Below are positions 43,867-52,995 of a stretch of DNA of 64,000 nucleotides, in pieces; position 1 is the first letter of the stretch; each line of letters opens with the position of its first letter. The position numbers and the translations under genes are program-made. The DNA lies in NCBI GenBank assembly GCA_016700075.1, contig CP065000.1:1178001-1242000 (forward strand). Reading direction: 5' to 3'. This DNA is from Acidobacteriota bacterium (GTDB lineage: Bacteria > Acidobacteriota > Blastocatellia > Pyrinomonadales > Pyrinomonadaceae). The notes below the pieces were generated by a model that searched no databases, was not told the origin of the DNA, and saw only the letters and a program-made list of their open reading frames with translations.

Positions 43867-44970
43867 CTAGACGTTTTCCAGCGTCCTCTCCATCAGCATG
43901 TCGACGACGGCGTTGAAATCGTGGCCCGATTCTTCCCAAACGCGCAGCTGTTCGTCCGCTGACGTACCGCGTTCAAGGATCGTGTGAACATGTTCGATCT
44001 CTTTTCGCGAACCAAGCGGATCCACGACAGGATCGACAAACTCCAGAAGCTCGCAGATCAGGTCCTTAACAGGGACCTCTTTTTGTTTACCGAGGTCAAG
44101 CAATTTGCCGTCGAGGCCGTAGCGGATCGCCCGCCATTTGTTTTCGAGGATCAGGCGTCGGTGATAAATGCGGAAACCGAGGTTGCCGTCGATCAGTTGA
44201 TGCAGGCGAGCGACGATTGCCTGGAACAACGCCGCAACCGCGATGGTATCGTCAACACGCGTCGGAATGTCGCAAATGCGAAACTCCAGCGTCGGGAACT
44301 TGTGATGCGGGCGAACATCCCACCAGATCTTTGAACCGTCCTGAATGCAGTTCATGTGGATAAGCAGATCGACATACGACTGATACTGCTGATAACTCTC
44401 GAAATGATCCGGGATCTCGGTCCGAGGGAATTTTTTGAAGACCTCAGAGCGATAGGATTTCAGGCCAGTATTAAACCCAAGCCAGAACGGCGATGACGTC
44501 GTCATCGCGAGGATGTGCGGCAGGAAATATCGTGCCGCGTTCATTATCTGAATACGGCGTTCGACGTCGGGTATTCCCACGTGAACATGTACGCCGAAGA
44601 TCAATAGACTCCGTGCGACCATCTGCAGTTCGTCAACCAACAGCTTGTAGCGGTCGCCGTCGTATATGTCCTGCTCACTCCACTTTGAGAATGGATGCGT
44701 TGATGCTGCGACGATCGCCATTCCCTTATCCGACGCCAGACTGGAAATAATGCGGCGCAGATTCGTGATGTCCTCGCGGGCCTCTTGAATGTCCGCACAA
44801 ACGCCGGTACCCACCTCGATCATCGATTGGATCATCTCGGGTTTGATCTTTTCCCCGAGCATCAGAACTCCGTCTTCAAGGATCTCCGAAACGTGTGATT
44901 TGAGCTCGCGCGTCTTAGGATCAACGATCTGAAACTCTTCCTCGATACCTAGTGTGAATTGGTCGAACAT
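43867..44970 (-). CDS. YbdK-type carboxylate-amine ligase
   Basis: A 367-residue protein of the glutamate-cysteine ligase type 2 family. Diagnostic are TLGIEEEFQIVDP at the start (metal-binding glutamates), MIEVGTGVCADIQEA, VHVHVGIPD, and the ATP-site region RPHHKFPTLEFRICDIPT. In E. coli the YbdK protein has weak glutamate-cysteine ligase activity; the true substrate here is unknown. PilZ gene upstream at 17 bases on the same strand. Convergent with the amidotransferase gene. Confidence 0.9.
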   Translation of the reverse strand: MFDQFTLGIEEEFQIVDPKTRELKSHVSEILEDGVLMLGEKIKPEMIQSMIEVGTGVCADIQEAREDITNLRRIISSLASDKGMAIVAASTHPFSKWSEQDIYDGDRYKLLVDELQMVARSLLIFGVHVHVGIPDVERRIQIMNAARYFLPHILAMTTSSPFWLGFNTGLKSYRSEVFKKFPRTEIPDHFESYQQYQSYVDLLIHMNCIQDGSKIWWDVRPHHKFPTLEFRICDIPTRVDDTIAVAALFQAIVARLHQLIDGNLGFRIYHRRLILENKWRAIRYGLDGKLLDLGKQKEVPVKDLICELLEFVDPVVDPLGSRKEIEHVHTILERGTSADEQLRVWEESGHDFNAVVDMLMERTLENV

Positions 44971-44987
44971 ACAAAGCGCCCCTATTT

Positions 44988-45320
44988 CTAATTCAGTCCC
45001 AAATTCTCCGCAAGGAACTTCTCGTCGTCCTCGCTAATGCCGTGAAAACGAACGCCCACGCCGTGGCCCGGATCGGAATAAACGACAACGCCAAACAGGT
45101 TCATTTCGCGTTGATCGATAGAAAGCTTCATCGAAATGCGCGAGCCCGTATCGAGCACCGTTGAGGTCGTCATATATAGCCCACCGGCTCCGATGTCGCG
45201 CGTATTGGCGATGCCGGTGCCGTCACCGCCTTCGAATTCGACGTCGATGATCAGCTTTTTGCGGTCGGAAACCCTGCGTTCCGATTCAGTTCTGGCGTCT
45301 GTAAGGTCGATCCCTGCCAT
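44988..45320 (-). CDS. PilZ-domain protein
   Basis: A 110-residue single PilZ domain. The c-di-GMP-binding signatures are approximated by ERRVSDRKKL (RxxxR-like, with Arg/Lys) near residues 14-23 and the NTRDIGAGGLYM motif (D/NxSxxG-like, the Ser replaced by Gly/Asp) near 38-50, so binding may be weak. VVVYSDPGHGVGVRF is the typical closing strand pair. It is upstream of the YbdK-like gene by 17 bases. A GGDEF-EAL protein further right could supply the ligand. Confidence 0.8.
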   Translation of the reverse strand: MAGIDLTDARTESERRVSDRKKLIIDVEFEGGDGTGIANTRDIGAGGLYMTTSTVLDTGSRISMKLSIDQREMNLFGVVVYSDPGHGVGVRFHGISEDDEKFLAENLGLN

Positions 45321-45488
45321 CGTATTTGTTGATTGAATTCAGTTGAGTACCCGACTTAAATTACCGATATTTTAACCTAAATCAATGCCGCCGCGTAACT
45401 CATCGCCGCCAAATGTCTATTCGAGGCTGATTTTTGCGGGGCGAAGTTATAAAATCTAGCTATATTTCGCCGTTACAAGGCATTAGCT

Positions 45489-46622
45489 ATGGGATTTGCA
45501 ACAAAAGCCATTCATGCGGGCAATAAGCCCGATCCTACGACCGGTGCCGTCAGCGTGCCGATCTATCAAACGTCGACCTATGCTCAGGACGGCTTAGGCA
45601 GACACAAGGGGTTCGAATACGCACGTACGCAGAATCCGACACGATCCGCTTTGGAGGAGAACATCGCCGCTTTGGAGAATGCCCGTTTCGGATTTGCGTT
45701 CGCGTCCGGAATGTCGGCGATCGACGCGACACTGAAACTGGTCAAGGCCGGCGAGCACGTTATTCTTGGCCACAATACATACGGCGGGACCTTCCGGTTG
45801 TTCGACCGCGTGCTTAGTGATTACGGGGTCGAGTTCGATCTGGCCGACACCTCGGACATTGCTTCGCTGGAAGGTCATTTCAAGCCGAATACGAAGATGG
45901 TCTTCGTAGAAACCCCGACGAATCCGATAATGACGCTGACCGATCTGGCAGCCGTCAGTGAACTTGCCCATAGCCGCGGGGCGAAGGTCGTCTGCGACAA
46001 CACCTTTATGTCGCCATATTTTCAACGGCCGCTTGATCTGGGCGTAGATATTGTATTGCACTCGACGACAAAATATTTGAATGGGCATTCGGACAGCGTC
46101 GGCGGCTTCGTTGCCCTGAACGACCCGAAGGACGCAGAATGGATCGGCTTTATTCAGAATGCGGTCGGTGCGATACTTTCGCCTTTCGATTCGTTCCTTG
46201 TTTTGCGTGGCACCAAGACCCTCGCGGTTCGAATGGATGCTCACGACCGCAATGGCCGTTTGGTCGCAAATTTTCTTGCTGAGCATCCTCGTGTTGAAAA
46301 GGTCTATTACCCCGGCCTTGCTTCGCATCCGCAGCATGAGCTTGCGAAACAACAGCAGTCGGGCTTTGGCGGCATGGTCTCTTTTGATACTGGTTCGCTG
46401 GAAAGCGCACGAAAAGTGCTGGAATCCGTAAAGCTCTGCACGCTCGGCGAGAGCCTCGGAGGAGTTGAATCGCTGATCTCTCACCCGGCAACGATGACTC
46501 ATGCTTCGGTACCCGCGGAAGCTCGGCAGCAGCTGGGCATAACCGACGGCCTGGTAAGAGTCTCTGTCGGGATCGAGGATGCGGACGATATTTTGGCCGA
46601 TCTGGACCAGGCACTTTCTTAA
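45489..46622 (+). CDS. Cys/Met-metabolism PLP enzyme (cystathionine gamma-synthase/beta-lyase type)
   Basis: A 377-residue fold-type I PLP enzyme of the trans-sulfuration family. Seen: TKAIHAGNKPDPTTGAVSVP, YQTSTYAQ, the YARTQNPTR segment, FASGMSAI, HVILGHNTYGGTF and the Schiff-base lysine in HSTTKYLNGHSD, then LGGVESLISHPATMTHA. The length is normal. It acts on cystathionine or O-acylhomoserine in methionine/cysteine metabolism; the exact member (MetB, MetC or CGL) cannot be decided by eye. Monocistronic; no SAM riboswitch is recognised upstream. Confidence 0.9.
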   Translation: MGFATKAIHAGNKPDPTTGAVSVPIYQTSTYAQDGLGRHKGFEYARTQNPTRSALEENIAALENARFGFAFASGMSAIDATLKLVKAGEHVILGHNTYGGTFRLFDRVLSDYGVEFDLADTSDIASLEGHFKPNTKMVFVETPTNPIMTLTDLAAVSELAHSRGAKVVCDNTFMSPYFQRPLDLGVDIVLHSTTKYLNGHSDSVGGFVALNDPKDAEWIGFIQNAVGAILSPFDSFLVLRGTKTLAVRMDAHDRNGRLVANFLAEHPRVEKVYYPGLASHPQHELAKQQQSGFGGMVSFDTGSLESARKVLESVKLCTLGESLGGVESLISHPATMTHASVPAEARQQLGITDGLVRVSVGIEDADDILADLDQALS

Positions 46623-46684
46623 CTCTATTTCCGCGGGCTTGAAAAAATGCCTTAAATCGCTAAACTTTGAGAACGAAGCGTTTT

Positions 46685-47632
46685 ATGTTCAACGTCGAGG
46701 TCCACGCCACATCCCATATAGGTAGAGTCCGAAAGGGCAATGAGGACAATTATCTTCTCCTCGCGATCTCGGATGAACGCGCGTGGACGGGATCCCAGTC
46801 TGACGATGAGTTCGTGATCGAAACGCAGACCATAGCGGTGGACGACGGCGGTGTGGTAATGGCGGTCTCAGACGGCATGGGCGGTGCAATGGCCGGCGAG
46901 GTCGCAAGTACTATGGCGGTTGAGACCGTCGGCGAAAAACTCCTGGAGGATCTCGCTCATGGAGCCGAACACGCAGCCGACGAGCACCTTCTCATTCACA
47001 AACTCCACGAAGCCACAGTTTTCGCTAATCATCTTATTCACCAGCAGGGCCGCTCAGACCCTCAATTTCAGGGAATGGGAGCGACCTTCACCGGTATCGG
47101 TGTTACGCCGGGAGCTGCCGACATAATTCAGGTCGGCGATAGCCGTGCGTATCTGATCCGAAAGGGCGAGATCTATCAGGTAACAAAAGATCAATCGCTC
47201 GTGCAGCAGCTGATCGACGCGAATCAGATATCAGAGGCTGAGGCGGAAAAGCATACTCTAAAGAACGTCATTCTGCAGGCACTCGGCGCTCAGAATGAGA
47301 TCTATCCCGTTTCCGCACGCATCGAGCCTCGAAGGGACGATATTTTCGTTCTTTGCAGCGACGGGCTTTCGAATAAGGTCGGCGCTGGTGAGATGCGTGA
47401 CGTTATATTGTCGCACTTCGATGAGCTTCAGAATGCCTGCGCAGACCTCGTGAAAATAGCTAATGCCAACGGCGGCGAGGACAACATCACTGTGGTCATT
47501 GCGAAATTCACCGGCGATGGATTGCCCGAAGCTGTGGAAGGCGATCTGAAAATGGAGTTGATTGATATTGACGGCATCCACGACACCGCCGATCAGGACA
47601 CAGCCGATCTGGATATTAATGAAACAGCTTGA
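46685..47632 (+). CDS. PP2C-family serine/threonine phosphatase
   Basis: A 315-residue PP2C phosphatase. Metal-binding Asp motifs: SHIGRVRKGNEDN, VSDGMGGAMAGEVAS, QVGDSRAYLIRKGEIYQVTKD (in parts), LCSDGLSNKV and GGEDNITVVIAKF. An acidic tail follows at about 285-315. The frame extends to a non-ATG codon at 46667; ATG 46685 begins the conserved region. Probably reverses Ser/Thr kinase action; no kinase is near. It ends two bases before the convergent NfeD gene. Confidence 0.9.
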   Translation: MFNVEVHATSHIGRVRKGNEDNYLLLAISDERAWTGSQSDDEFVIETQTIAVDDGGVVMAVSDGMGGAMAGEVASTMAVETVGEKLLEDLAHGAEHAADEHLLIHKLHEATVFANHLIHQQGRSDPQFQGMGATFTGIGVTPGAADIIQVGDSRAYLIRKGEIYQVTKDQSLVQQLIDANQISEAEAEKHTLKNVILQALGAQNEIYPVSARIEPRRDDIFVLCSDGLSNKVGAGEMRDVILSHFDELQNACADLVKIANANGGEDNITVVIAKFTGDGLPEAVEGDLKMELIDIDGIHDTADQDTADLDINETA

Positions 47633-47633
47633 C

Positions 47634-48113
47634 CTACTCCCCGCCGCGCCATTCCGGCAGTTCGTTCACTATTCGTTTAACGTAAATTGAAGCTCCTCTG
47701 ACCTCGACCACCTCGACCTTTTCACCTTCGGTCAACGGTTCTTCGCCGTCGATCGGGAATGCTGTCCATACAGAGCCGTAAACTTTCACGGCACCTTCGT
47801 TCAACGCACCGCCGCTGTTCTGTGTCACGGTTCCTATCTTCCCCGGAAGTGAATCAATTCCGGTAAGCATCATGCTCTTGTCATCGAGTGAGAAGTATTT
47901 TGAGAATATCGTCCTTGAGGCAGCGGTCAGCAAGGCCGAGACCACGAGGAAGGTCATCATCTGCCATACGATGCCGCCGCCCGCCAAAGCGACCAATGCT
48001 GCTGCCACAGCACCGATACCGAACCAGAAAAGGACAAATCCTAAGGTGAAGATCTCCGCCACGAGCAAGCCTACTCCCAAGACCAGCCATAATATCCACG
48101 AGATCTGTTCCAT
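47634..48113 (-). CDS. NfeD-like membrane protein
   Basis: A 159-residue protein with three or so membrane helices (WILWLVLGVGLLVAEIF, FVLFWFGIGAVAAALVALAG, MTFLVVSALLTAAS) and a C-terminal OB-fold (NfeD) domain, LPGKIGTVTQNSGG, GAVKVYGSVW, EGEKVEVVEVRGASIYVK. These proteins pair with flotillin/stomatin-like proteins, none of which is adjacent. The frame could begin at TTG 48134; ATG 48113 (MEQISW) is preferred. Confidence 0.88.
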   Translation of the reverse strand: MEQISWILWLVLGVGLLVAEIFTLGFVLFWFGIGAVAAALVALAGGGIVWQMMTFLVVSALLTAASRTIFSKYFSLDDKSMMLTGIDSLPGKIGTVTQNSGGALNEGAVKVYGSVWTAFPIDGEEPLTEGEKVEVVEVRGASIYVKRIVNELPEWRGGE

Positions 48114-48278
48114 AAAGTCTTTTCTACCCGCCAACAGTATGGCAATGACCGAGTCAATTTACAACAATTATAGTTCGCGGTCGACCGTATCGTTCGTGAT
48201 CAATTGGCTTCGGTACGGCCCGCTTTTGCAAAGCAATCGTGACTTTCTACTCGCGGAAATGGTAATCTCAAAAGTCGT

Positions 48279-48365
48279 GCTGGGGTGGCGGAATTGGTAG
48301 ACGCCCGGGACTTAAAATCCCGTGTCCTTAGGGGCGTGCGGGTTCGATTCCCGCCCTCAGCACCA
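48279..48365 (+). tRNA. tRNA-Leu (anticodon UAA)
   Basis: Acceptor strand GCTGGGG pairs with CCTCAGC (one G-U) and the 3' end ACCA is encoded (discriminator at 48362, CCA to 48365). The D arm GCGGAATTGGTAGACGC, the anticodon arm GGGACTTAAAATCCC with anticodon TAA, a long class II variable arm (TGTCCTTAGGGGCG) and the T arm GCGGGTTCGATTCCCGC are all present. Confidence 0.96.
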
Positions 48366-48440
48366 TTTTCTTTGCAGTCACACCCCGATACTTCGCATCC
48401 TATTTGAGCGGCATTCCAGCCGCAAGTGAGGAGCCGGAAA

Positions 48441-49025
48441 ATGCCCAAGAGTCTTAAAACGCTAGTGATCCTTCTTGCCTTTATCGCCGGAGGCTCGTTT
48501 GCCGTAAATGCTCAACATCCTCGTGTGAAAGCCGAAGCTGAGCGCATAACCGGGGACAGATTTACCGTCGCGGTCAGAACGCCCCGCGGAGCTAATGTAT
48601 ATGCTGTACGGTCGCCTGCTCGGCAGATGCTCAACGCAATAGACAAAGGACTTGCGGATCTTTTTGCCGTTGCTCGGAAGAACCGCTATACGCGGCGGCT
48701 GAACTATTCGGAATATTCGATCTACGTTGCCAACGCCGACCGCACGAAAGACTCTTCCGGTAATTATTCGCCTGACTTCGCGGTGCCCGCAGATCAGTAT
48801 GCAGGTACGGATTTTGATCAGGGCGGCTTTATCTTTGCGGCGGGAATGGTTCTTGCGTATAGCCCGATGGCATTCATCATCGCCGAACACACCCGCGACC
48901 TGGACCGAATGTCGAATGTTGTTCGCTACGAGGGCGAGCATTTAGTGCTGTATCACAACGATCGTCGGCGCTACGAAGCCACCAAAGACCATAGCCAAGG
49001 CGGCGGGCATCCGATCCTGAATTGA
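48441..49025 (+). CDS. Exported protein of unknown function
   Basis: A 194-residue protein with a signal peptide (LKTLVILLAFIAGGSFAVNAQ). The mature part has no family I recognise; it is mixed alpha/beta with RRLNYSEYSIYVANADR and a C-terminal helix IAEHTRDLDRMSN, then EGEHLVLYHNDRR. The GGAGG site at about 48429 precedes the ATG 48441; the GTG at 48426 is a weaker alternative. It follows tRNA-Leu by about 75 bases and ends before a terminator at 49169. Confidence 0.7.
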   Translation: MPKSLKTLVILLAFIAGGSFAVNAQHPRVKAEAERITGDRFTVAVRTPRGANVYAVRSPARQMLNAIDKGLADLFAVARKNRYTRRLNYSEYSIYVANADRTKDSSGNYSPDFAVPADQYAGTDFDQGGFIFAAGMVLAYSPMAFIIAEHTRDLDRMSNVVRYEGEHLVLYHNDRRRYEATKDHSQGGGHPILN

Positions 49026-49168
49026 TCAGGCCAATGTTTGCAAAAAAGTTGTCGTAGGCAGGCACCTTTTTTAAAATTCTTGCATCAAAAGAACAGGTAG
49101 AGCGGCTTTGGCCGCGATACCTAACCGAATTGACCGCGGGATTTCCTCCTGTTGTCATAGCAAAGGGG

Positions 49169-49205
49169 CCCGGCGTGAAGGGGAGAGCATGCCGGGTCTC
49201 TTTTT
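49169..49205 (+). terminator. Rho-independent terminator
   Basis: A 9-bp stem, CCCGGCGTG / CATGCCGGG (49169-49177 and 49188-49196, one G-U pair), then a T-rich run to 49205. It is about 70 bases ahead of mdh and insulates that gene from the unknown exported gene. Confidence 0.6.
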
Positions 49206-49277
49206 GCCGTTTATCCGCCGATGTGCCAAAATAGCCTTTTTATTTCACACACTTTATTTGAATAGGAAGGTTTAAAA

Positions 49278-50210
49278 ATGGCTGGAAGAAACAAAGTAAC
49301 TGTGGTCGGTGCCGGAAATGTCGGTGCGACGGCCGCTCATTGGATCGCGGCGAAAGAACTCGCCGACGTTGTTTTGGTAGATATCGTCGAAGGCACGCCG
49401 CAAGGCAAGTCTCTCGACCTTGCACAGGCCGCTCCTATCGACGGCTTTGATGTGAAGCTGGTTGGTGCGAACTCTTACGAAGAGACGGCGAATTCAGACG
49501 TCGTCATCATTACTGCAGGATTGCCTCGCAAACCCGGAATGAGCCGCGACGACCTGCTGAAAACAAACTCTGATATCGTCTCGGCGGTGACCGACGAGGT
49601 CGCGAAATATTCACCGAACGCATTTATCATCGTCGTATCGAATCCGCTTGACGCGATGACGCAGGTGGCATTTCGCCGTTCGGGATTCCCGAAGAACCGC
49701 GTAATGGGCATGGCAGGCGTTTTGGACGCTGCACGCATGCGGTGCTTCCTGGCAGAGGCATTAAATGTCTCGGTCGAGAACGTAACGGCGTTCGTGCTCG
49801 GCGGCCACGGCGATACCATGGTGCCGCTGCCGCGGTATTCGACCTGTGCCGGCATCCCGATCACGGAACTGTTGCCGAAAGAACAGATCGACGCGATCGT
49901 GGACCGCACCGCGAACGGCGGAGCTGAGATCGTAGGTTTGCTGAAAACGGGCTCAGCGTTTTACGCTCCGTCGCTCGGAGCCGTAGAAATGGCAGAAGCG
50001 ATCCTCAAAGATAAGAAAAAGATCCTGCCGTGCGCTGTTTTCCTCGAAGGCGAATACGGCGTCAGCAATCTTTTCGTCGGCGTGCCTGTAAAGCTCGGCA
50101 AGAACGGCGTAGAACAGATCATAGAAATATCGCTCACGAACGACGAACGTGCTGCACTTCACAAATCAGCCGCCGCAGTTCAGGAGCTTGTTGATATTCT
50201 TAATATCTGA
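49278..50210 (+). CDS. mdh: Malate dehydrogenase (NAD-dependent, LDH-like)
   Basis: A 310-residue enzyme that interconverts malate and oxaloacetate in the TCA cycle. The Rossmann GAGNVGATAA is at about 10-19, the acidic residue VDIVEG at the end of beta-2 favours NAD, and the LPRKPGMSRDDLL loop has the substrate-binding Arg pair with the catalytic region VSNPLDAMT. The active-site His is in LGGHGDTMVPLPR. Typical of the LDH-like MDH (type 3) group. GGAAGG precedes the ATG. A terminator follows. Confidence 0.95.
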   Translation: MAGRNKVTVVGAGNVGATAAHWIAAKELADVVLVDIVEGTPQGKSLDLAQAAPIDGFDVKLVGANSYEETANSDVVIITAGLPRKPGMSRDDLLKTNSDIVSAVTDEVAKYSPNAFIIVVSNPLDAMTQVAFRRSGFPKNRVMGMAGVLDAARMRCFLAEALNVSVENVTAFVLGGHGDTMVPLPRYSTCAGIPITELLPKEQIDAIVDRTANGGAEIVGLLKTGSAFYAPSLGAVEMAEAILKDKKKILPCAVFLEGEYGVSNLFVGVPVKLGKNGVEQIIEISLTNDERAALHKSAAAVQELVDILNI

Positions 50211-50236
50211 CATCTAGCTTAACCGCCATCAAGCTA

Positions 50237-50262
50237 GGGCCGTCTTTCGAGCGGCCCTTTTC
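50237..50262 (+). terminator. Rho-independent terminator after mdh
   Basis: A stem GGGCCG / CGGCCC (50237-50242 and 50252-50257) with a nine-base loop and a following T-run, 27 bases after the mdh stop. Confidence 0.75.
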
Positions 50263-50368
50263 ATTTCCTCGTCACCCTGACCGATTGAATCGTTCATTTT
50301 GACCGATTAGCGGTCTTTGCCTTTCAATGCAATACGACTAAGTCCTCTATTTGCTGCATTTACCTCTT

Positions 50369-50384
50369 TGGCACACTCCTTGAA
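50369..50384 (+). promoter_or_regulatory. Possible sigma-54 promoter for the repeat-tailed subtilase
   Basis: TGGCAC at 50369-50374 and TTGA at 50380-50383 have the -24/-12 spacing of a sigma-54 promoter, although the -12 dinucleotide is GA rather than GC. It would start about 60 bases before the ATG. No enhancer-binding protein gene is nearby. Tentative. Confidence 0.3.
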
Positions 50385-50443
50385 TTAGGAATGGCGACGG
50401 TTTGTGCCGTCTATTCTGAAGCCCCGGAATTGGAGCATATAAA

Positions 50444-52954
50444 ATGAAGATCAAACTTTTCGGATTTGAAACAACCAGGCGATTTGCAGCGATAGCGATA
50501 CTCGCGTCGTTCGTCTTCACCAATGTATTCGCAGTGAACGCGATCCGCAGCGAGTCAACTAGGCTCGTTGCAGCGAGCCCCGTGACAGCGAAATTCACGA
50601 CCGACCTCACAAAGCTCGGCCGCGAGGGCCGTTTGCATGAAAGCTCGGATTACGAGAATGAGACAGATCGTCTCCTCAAGGTCCTTGCGGATGGCGGCGT
50701 ACAGCAGCCCGTGGTGATCTCTGACAATAAGGAAGCTCAAGAGATCATAGTCGAACAGGCAGCGATCCGCATTGCGAAAGGCAGCGTGCCGGCAACCCTC
50801 GCAAACCGGACCATCCTCAAGATCGAGACGGACACACTCTTCTCGAACGCCCGCTCACGTGAGGAAGCAGCCGCGGTTGTTGAACAGATCACGGCAGACG
50901 TCATCGCCTCGAAGGGCCGCATCATTCTCTTTGCAGATGATATTTCGGCCTTCGTCGGTGCCGCTGCCGCGACGGATGCCATTTTCAAGGGCATCACTGA
51001 AGGAACGCTCGTCATGATCGGCGGCAGCTCGGCCGCCGCTTATGACGAGCGGATTGCGAGCGATGCAGAGGTTAGCGGCTATTTTGCCGGCATCCTCGTT
51101 ACGGATCGCAGTTCGCAAACCGCTTCTCTCGATAGCGACACAAATGAATTCGGTTACCGTGGTGACAACGTCTCGCCTGATCTTCGCGAGATGATGGCAC
51201 AGGATCCGAGCGGCAAAACCCGCGTTGACGTCATCCTGCAGGCAAAGGACGCTGACAACGGCGCTCTGCGTGCGATGCTGGCTGACGGTTCGGCTCGTGT
51301 TACTGACCGCATCGGCAGCACAAACACGATGGTCGTCAATCTTCCGCTCCGTGCTCTGACCACGCTCTCTTCCAGTGGGCTTATCAACTACGTTTCACCC
51401 GACCGCAAGCTTCGCGGAACTGGACACGTCGAGGATACCATCGGCGTTTCGACGATCCGCTCACAGCCCTCACTGAACGGCCGTGCGGCTTATACGCTCG
51501 ACGGTTCCGGCATTGGTATCGCGATCGTCGATTCCGGGATCTTTGCGAATCACAACGGCTTCAAGAATGGCAGCACCAGCCGCATCGTTGCCAACGTGAA
51601 CTTCACGAACGGAAACATCAACGATACAGCTGACGTTTACGGCCACGGCACACACGTCGCCGGACTGGCCGCCGGAAATTCGAATAAAAACGGCGGTGCA
51701 TACCGCGGCGTAGCGACAAATGCAAATATCATCAGCGTCAAAGTGCTCGACGGTGATGGCCTAGGTAACACGTCCTGGCTACTAAATGCCTTGCAGTGGA
51801 TAATCGACAACCGTGCGACTCACAACATCCGCGTTGTGAACATGAGCCTCAGCACGACGGCTGTTGACACCTACACGAACGACCCGATCTGTGTGAAGGT
51901 TCGCGAACTGACAGAAGCCGGCGTTGTCGTGATAGCGGCTGCGGGCAACCGCGGTAAGGCGGCAAACGGCCTGAAAACCTACGGCCGCATCGGCAGCCCC
52001 GGCATCAGCCCGTATGCATTGACCGTAGGTGCGGCAAATTCATTCGGTACAAATCCCCGCAATGACGACGCGATCGCGTCTTTCTCGTCACGCGGGCCGT
52101 CACGCGGTTTCTACACGAATTCCGCGGGTGTCAAAATATACGACAACCTCATCAAACCGGACATCGTTGCGCCGGGCAACCGCCTCGTTTCGTACAAAGC
52201 ACCTAACAACAGGATGTCTGTGAATAACCCTACCTTGAATCTGGATGGCACAAATGACGGCGAATCTGCAATGTACATGAGCGGCACGTCGATGTCATCA
52301 CCGGTAGTAGCCGGTGCGGCAGCACTGCTTTTGCAGGTAAACCCGAACCTTACACCGCAAATGGTCAAGATGATCATGCAATTCTCGGCACAGCCGATCG
52401 CAGGTGCGGATATGCTCGAGCAGGGTGCGGGGCAGCTCAATCTGGAAGGTGCGGTACGTCTGGCCAAACTGTTCAAGACCGATGTCGACTTCAACACTCT
52501 CGCTAGGGGCAACTCGGTAACAGTGACAGGTTGGTCGATGCCCACGACAACGACGACGATCAACGGCAACACATTTCCGTGGGCTCAAATGATCATCGCC
52601 GGCCACACTGTAGTCACGGGCCAAAACCTGATCAAGCAGTTCCAGCTCGTCTACAGACGCAACAACACATTCGTATCGGGTGTGAATAACTCATTCGGAA
52701 TCTTTTCTCTTAACTCGTCCTTCTATACCGCGGGACTGAACGTGACTCCTGAGATCACACTCAGCAACGGCGGTTCAGGCGGCAGCGGTTCATTGGTCAT
52801 GGCATCAGGCGTCCTCGTAGGCGACGGTGTGCTTGTGGGCGATGGAGTCCTTGTCGGCGACGGAGTCCTTGTCGGTGACGGTGTCCTCATTGGGGACGGC
52901 GTACTCATTGGAGACAGCGTTCTCCTTGGCGATGACACTCCGGCGATGCAATAG
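50444..52954 (+). CDS. Exported subtilase with C-terminal hexapeptide tail
   Basis: An 836-residue S8 serine peptidase. Signal peptide 1-33 (FVFTNVFAVNA). A prodomain-like region spans about 210-320. The catalytic triad is complete: D363 in GIAIVDSGIF, H401 in YGHGTHVAGLAAG and S616 in SGTSMSSPVVAG. After a beta domain (about 680-785) comes a tail of seven hexapeptides, VLVGDG or near it, at residues 790-831. It is exported, with unknown substrate. Possible sigma-54 promoter upstream; GNAT gene 41 bases downstream. Confidence 0.92.
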   Translation: MKIKLFGFETTRRFAAIAILASFVFTNVFAVNAIRSESTRLVAASPVTAKFTTDLTKLGREGRLHESSDYENETDRLLKVLADGGVQQPVVISDNKEAQEIIVEQAAIRIAKGSVPATLANRTILKIETDTLFSNARSREEAAAVVEQITADVIASKGRIILFADDISAFVGAAAATDAIFKGITEGTLVMIGGSSAAAYDERIASDAEVSGYFAGILVTDRSSQTASLDSDTNEFGYRGDNVSPDLREMMAQDPSGKTRVDVILQAKDADNGALRAMLADGSARVTDRIGSTNTMVVNLPLRALTTLSSSGLINYVSPDRKLRGTGHVEDTIGVSTIRSQPSLNGRAAYTLDGSGIGIAIVDSGIFANHNGFKNGSTSRIVANVNFTNGNINDTADVYGHGTHVAGLAAGNSNKNGGAYRGVATNANIISVKVLDGDGLGNTSWLLNALQWIIDNRATHNIRVVNMSLSTTAVDTYTNDPICVKVRELTEAGVVVIAAAGNRGKAANGLKTYGRIGSPGISPYALTVGAANSFGTNPRNDDAIASFSSRGPSRGFYTNSAGVKIYDNLIKPDIVAPGNRLVSYKAPNNRMSVNNPTLNLDGTNDGESAMYMSGTSMSSPVVAGAAALLLQVNPNLTPQMVKMIMQFSAQPIAGADMLEQGAGQLNLEGAVRLAKLFKTDVDFNTLARGNSVTVTGWSMPTTTTTINGNTFPWAQMIIAGHTVVTGQNLIKQFQLVYRRNNTFVSGVNNSFGIFSLNSSFYTAGLNVTPEITLSNGGSGGSGSLVMASGVLVGDGVLVGDGVLVGDGVLVGDGVLIGDGVLIGDSVLLGDDTPAMQ

Positions 52955-52995
52955 ACGACCATTGTATAAAGGACCACATCAATAGGAGAAAGGAT

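Noticed and set aside
45360..45488. A SAM riboswitch before the Cys/Met PLP gene
   Set aside because: I could not find the conserved SAM-I or SAM-II core.
52811..52936. A CRISPR or tandem DNA repeat array
   Set aside because: The 18-base periodicity is in frame within the subtilase, the copies have no spacers and differ by synonymous changes.
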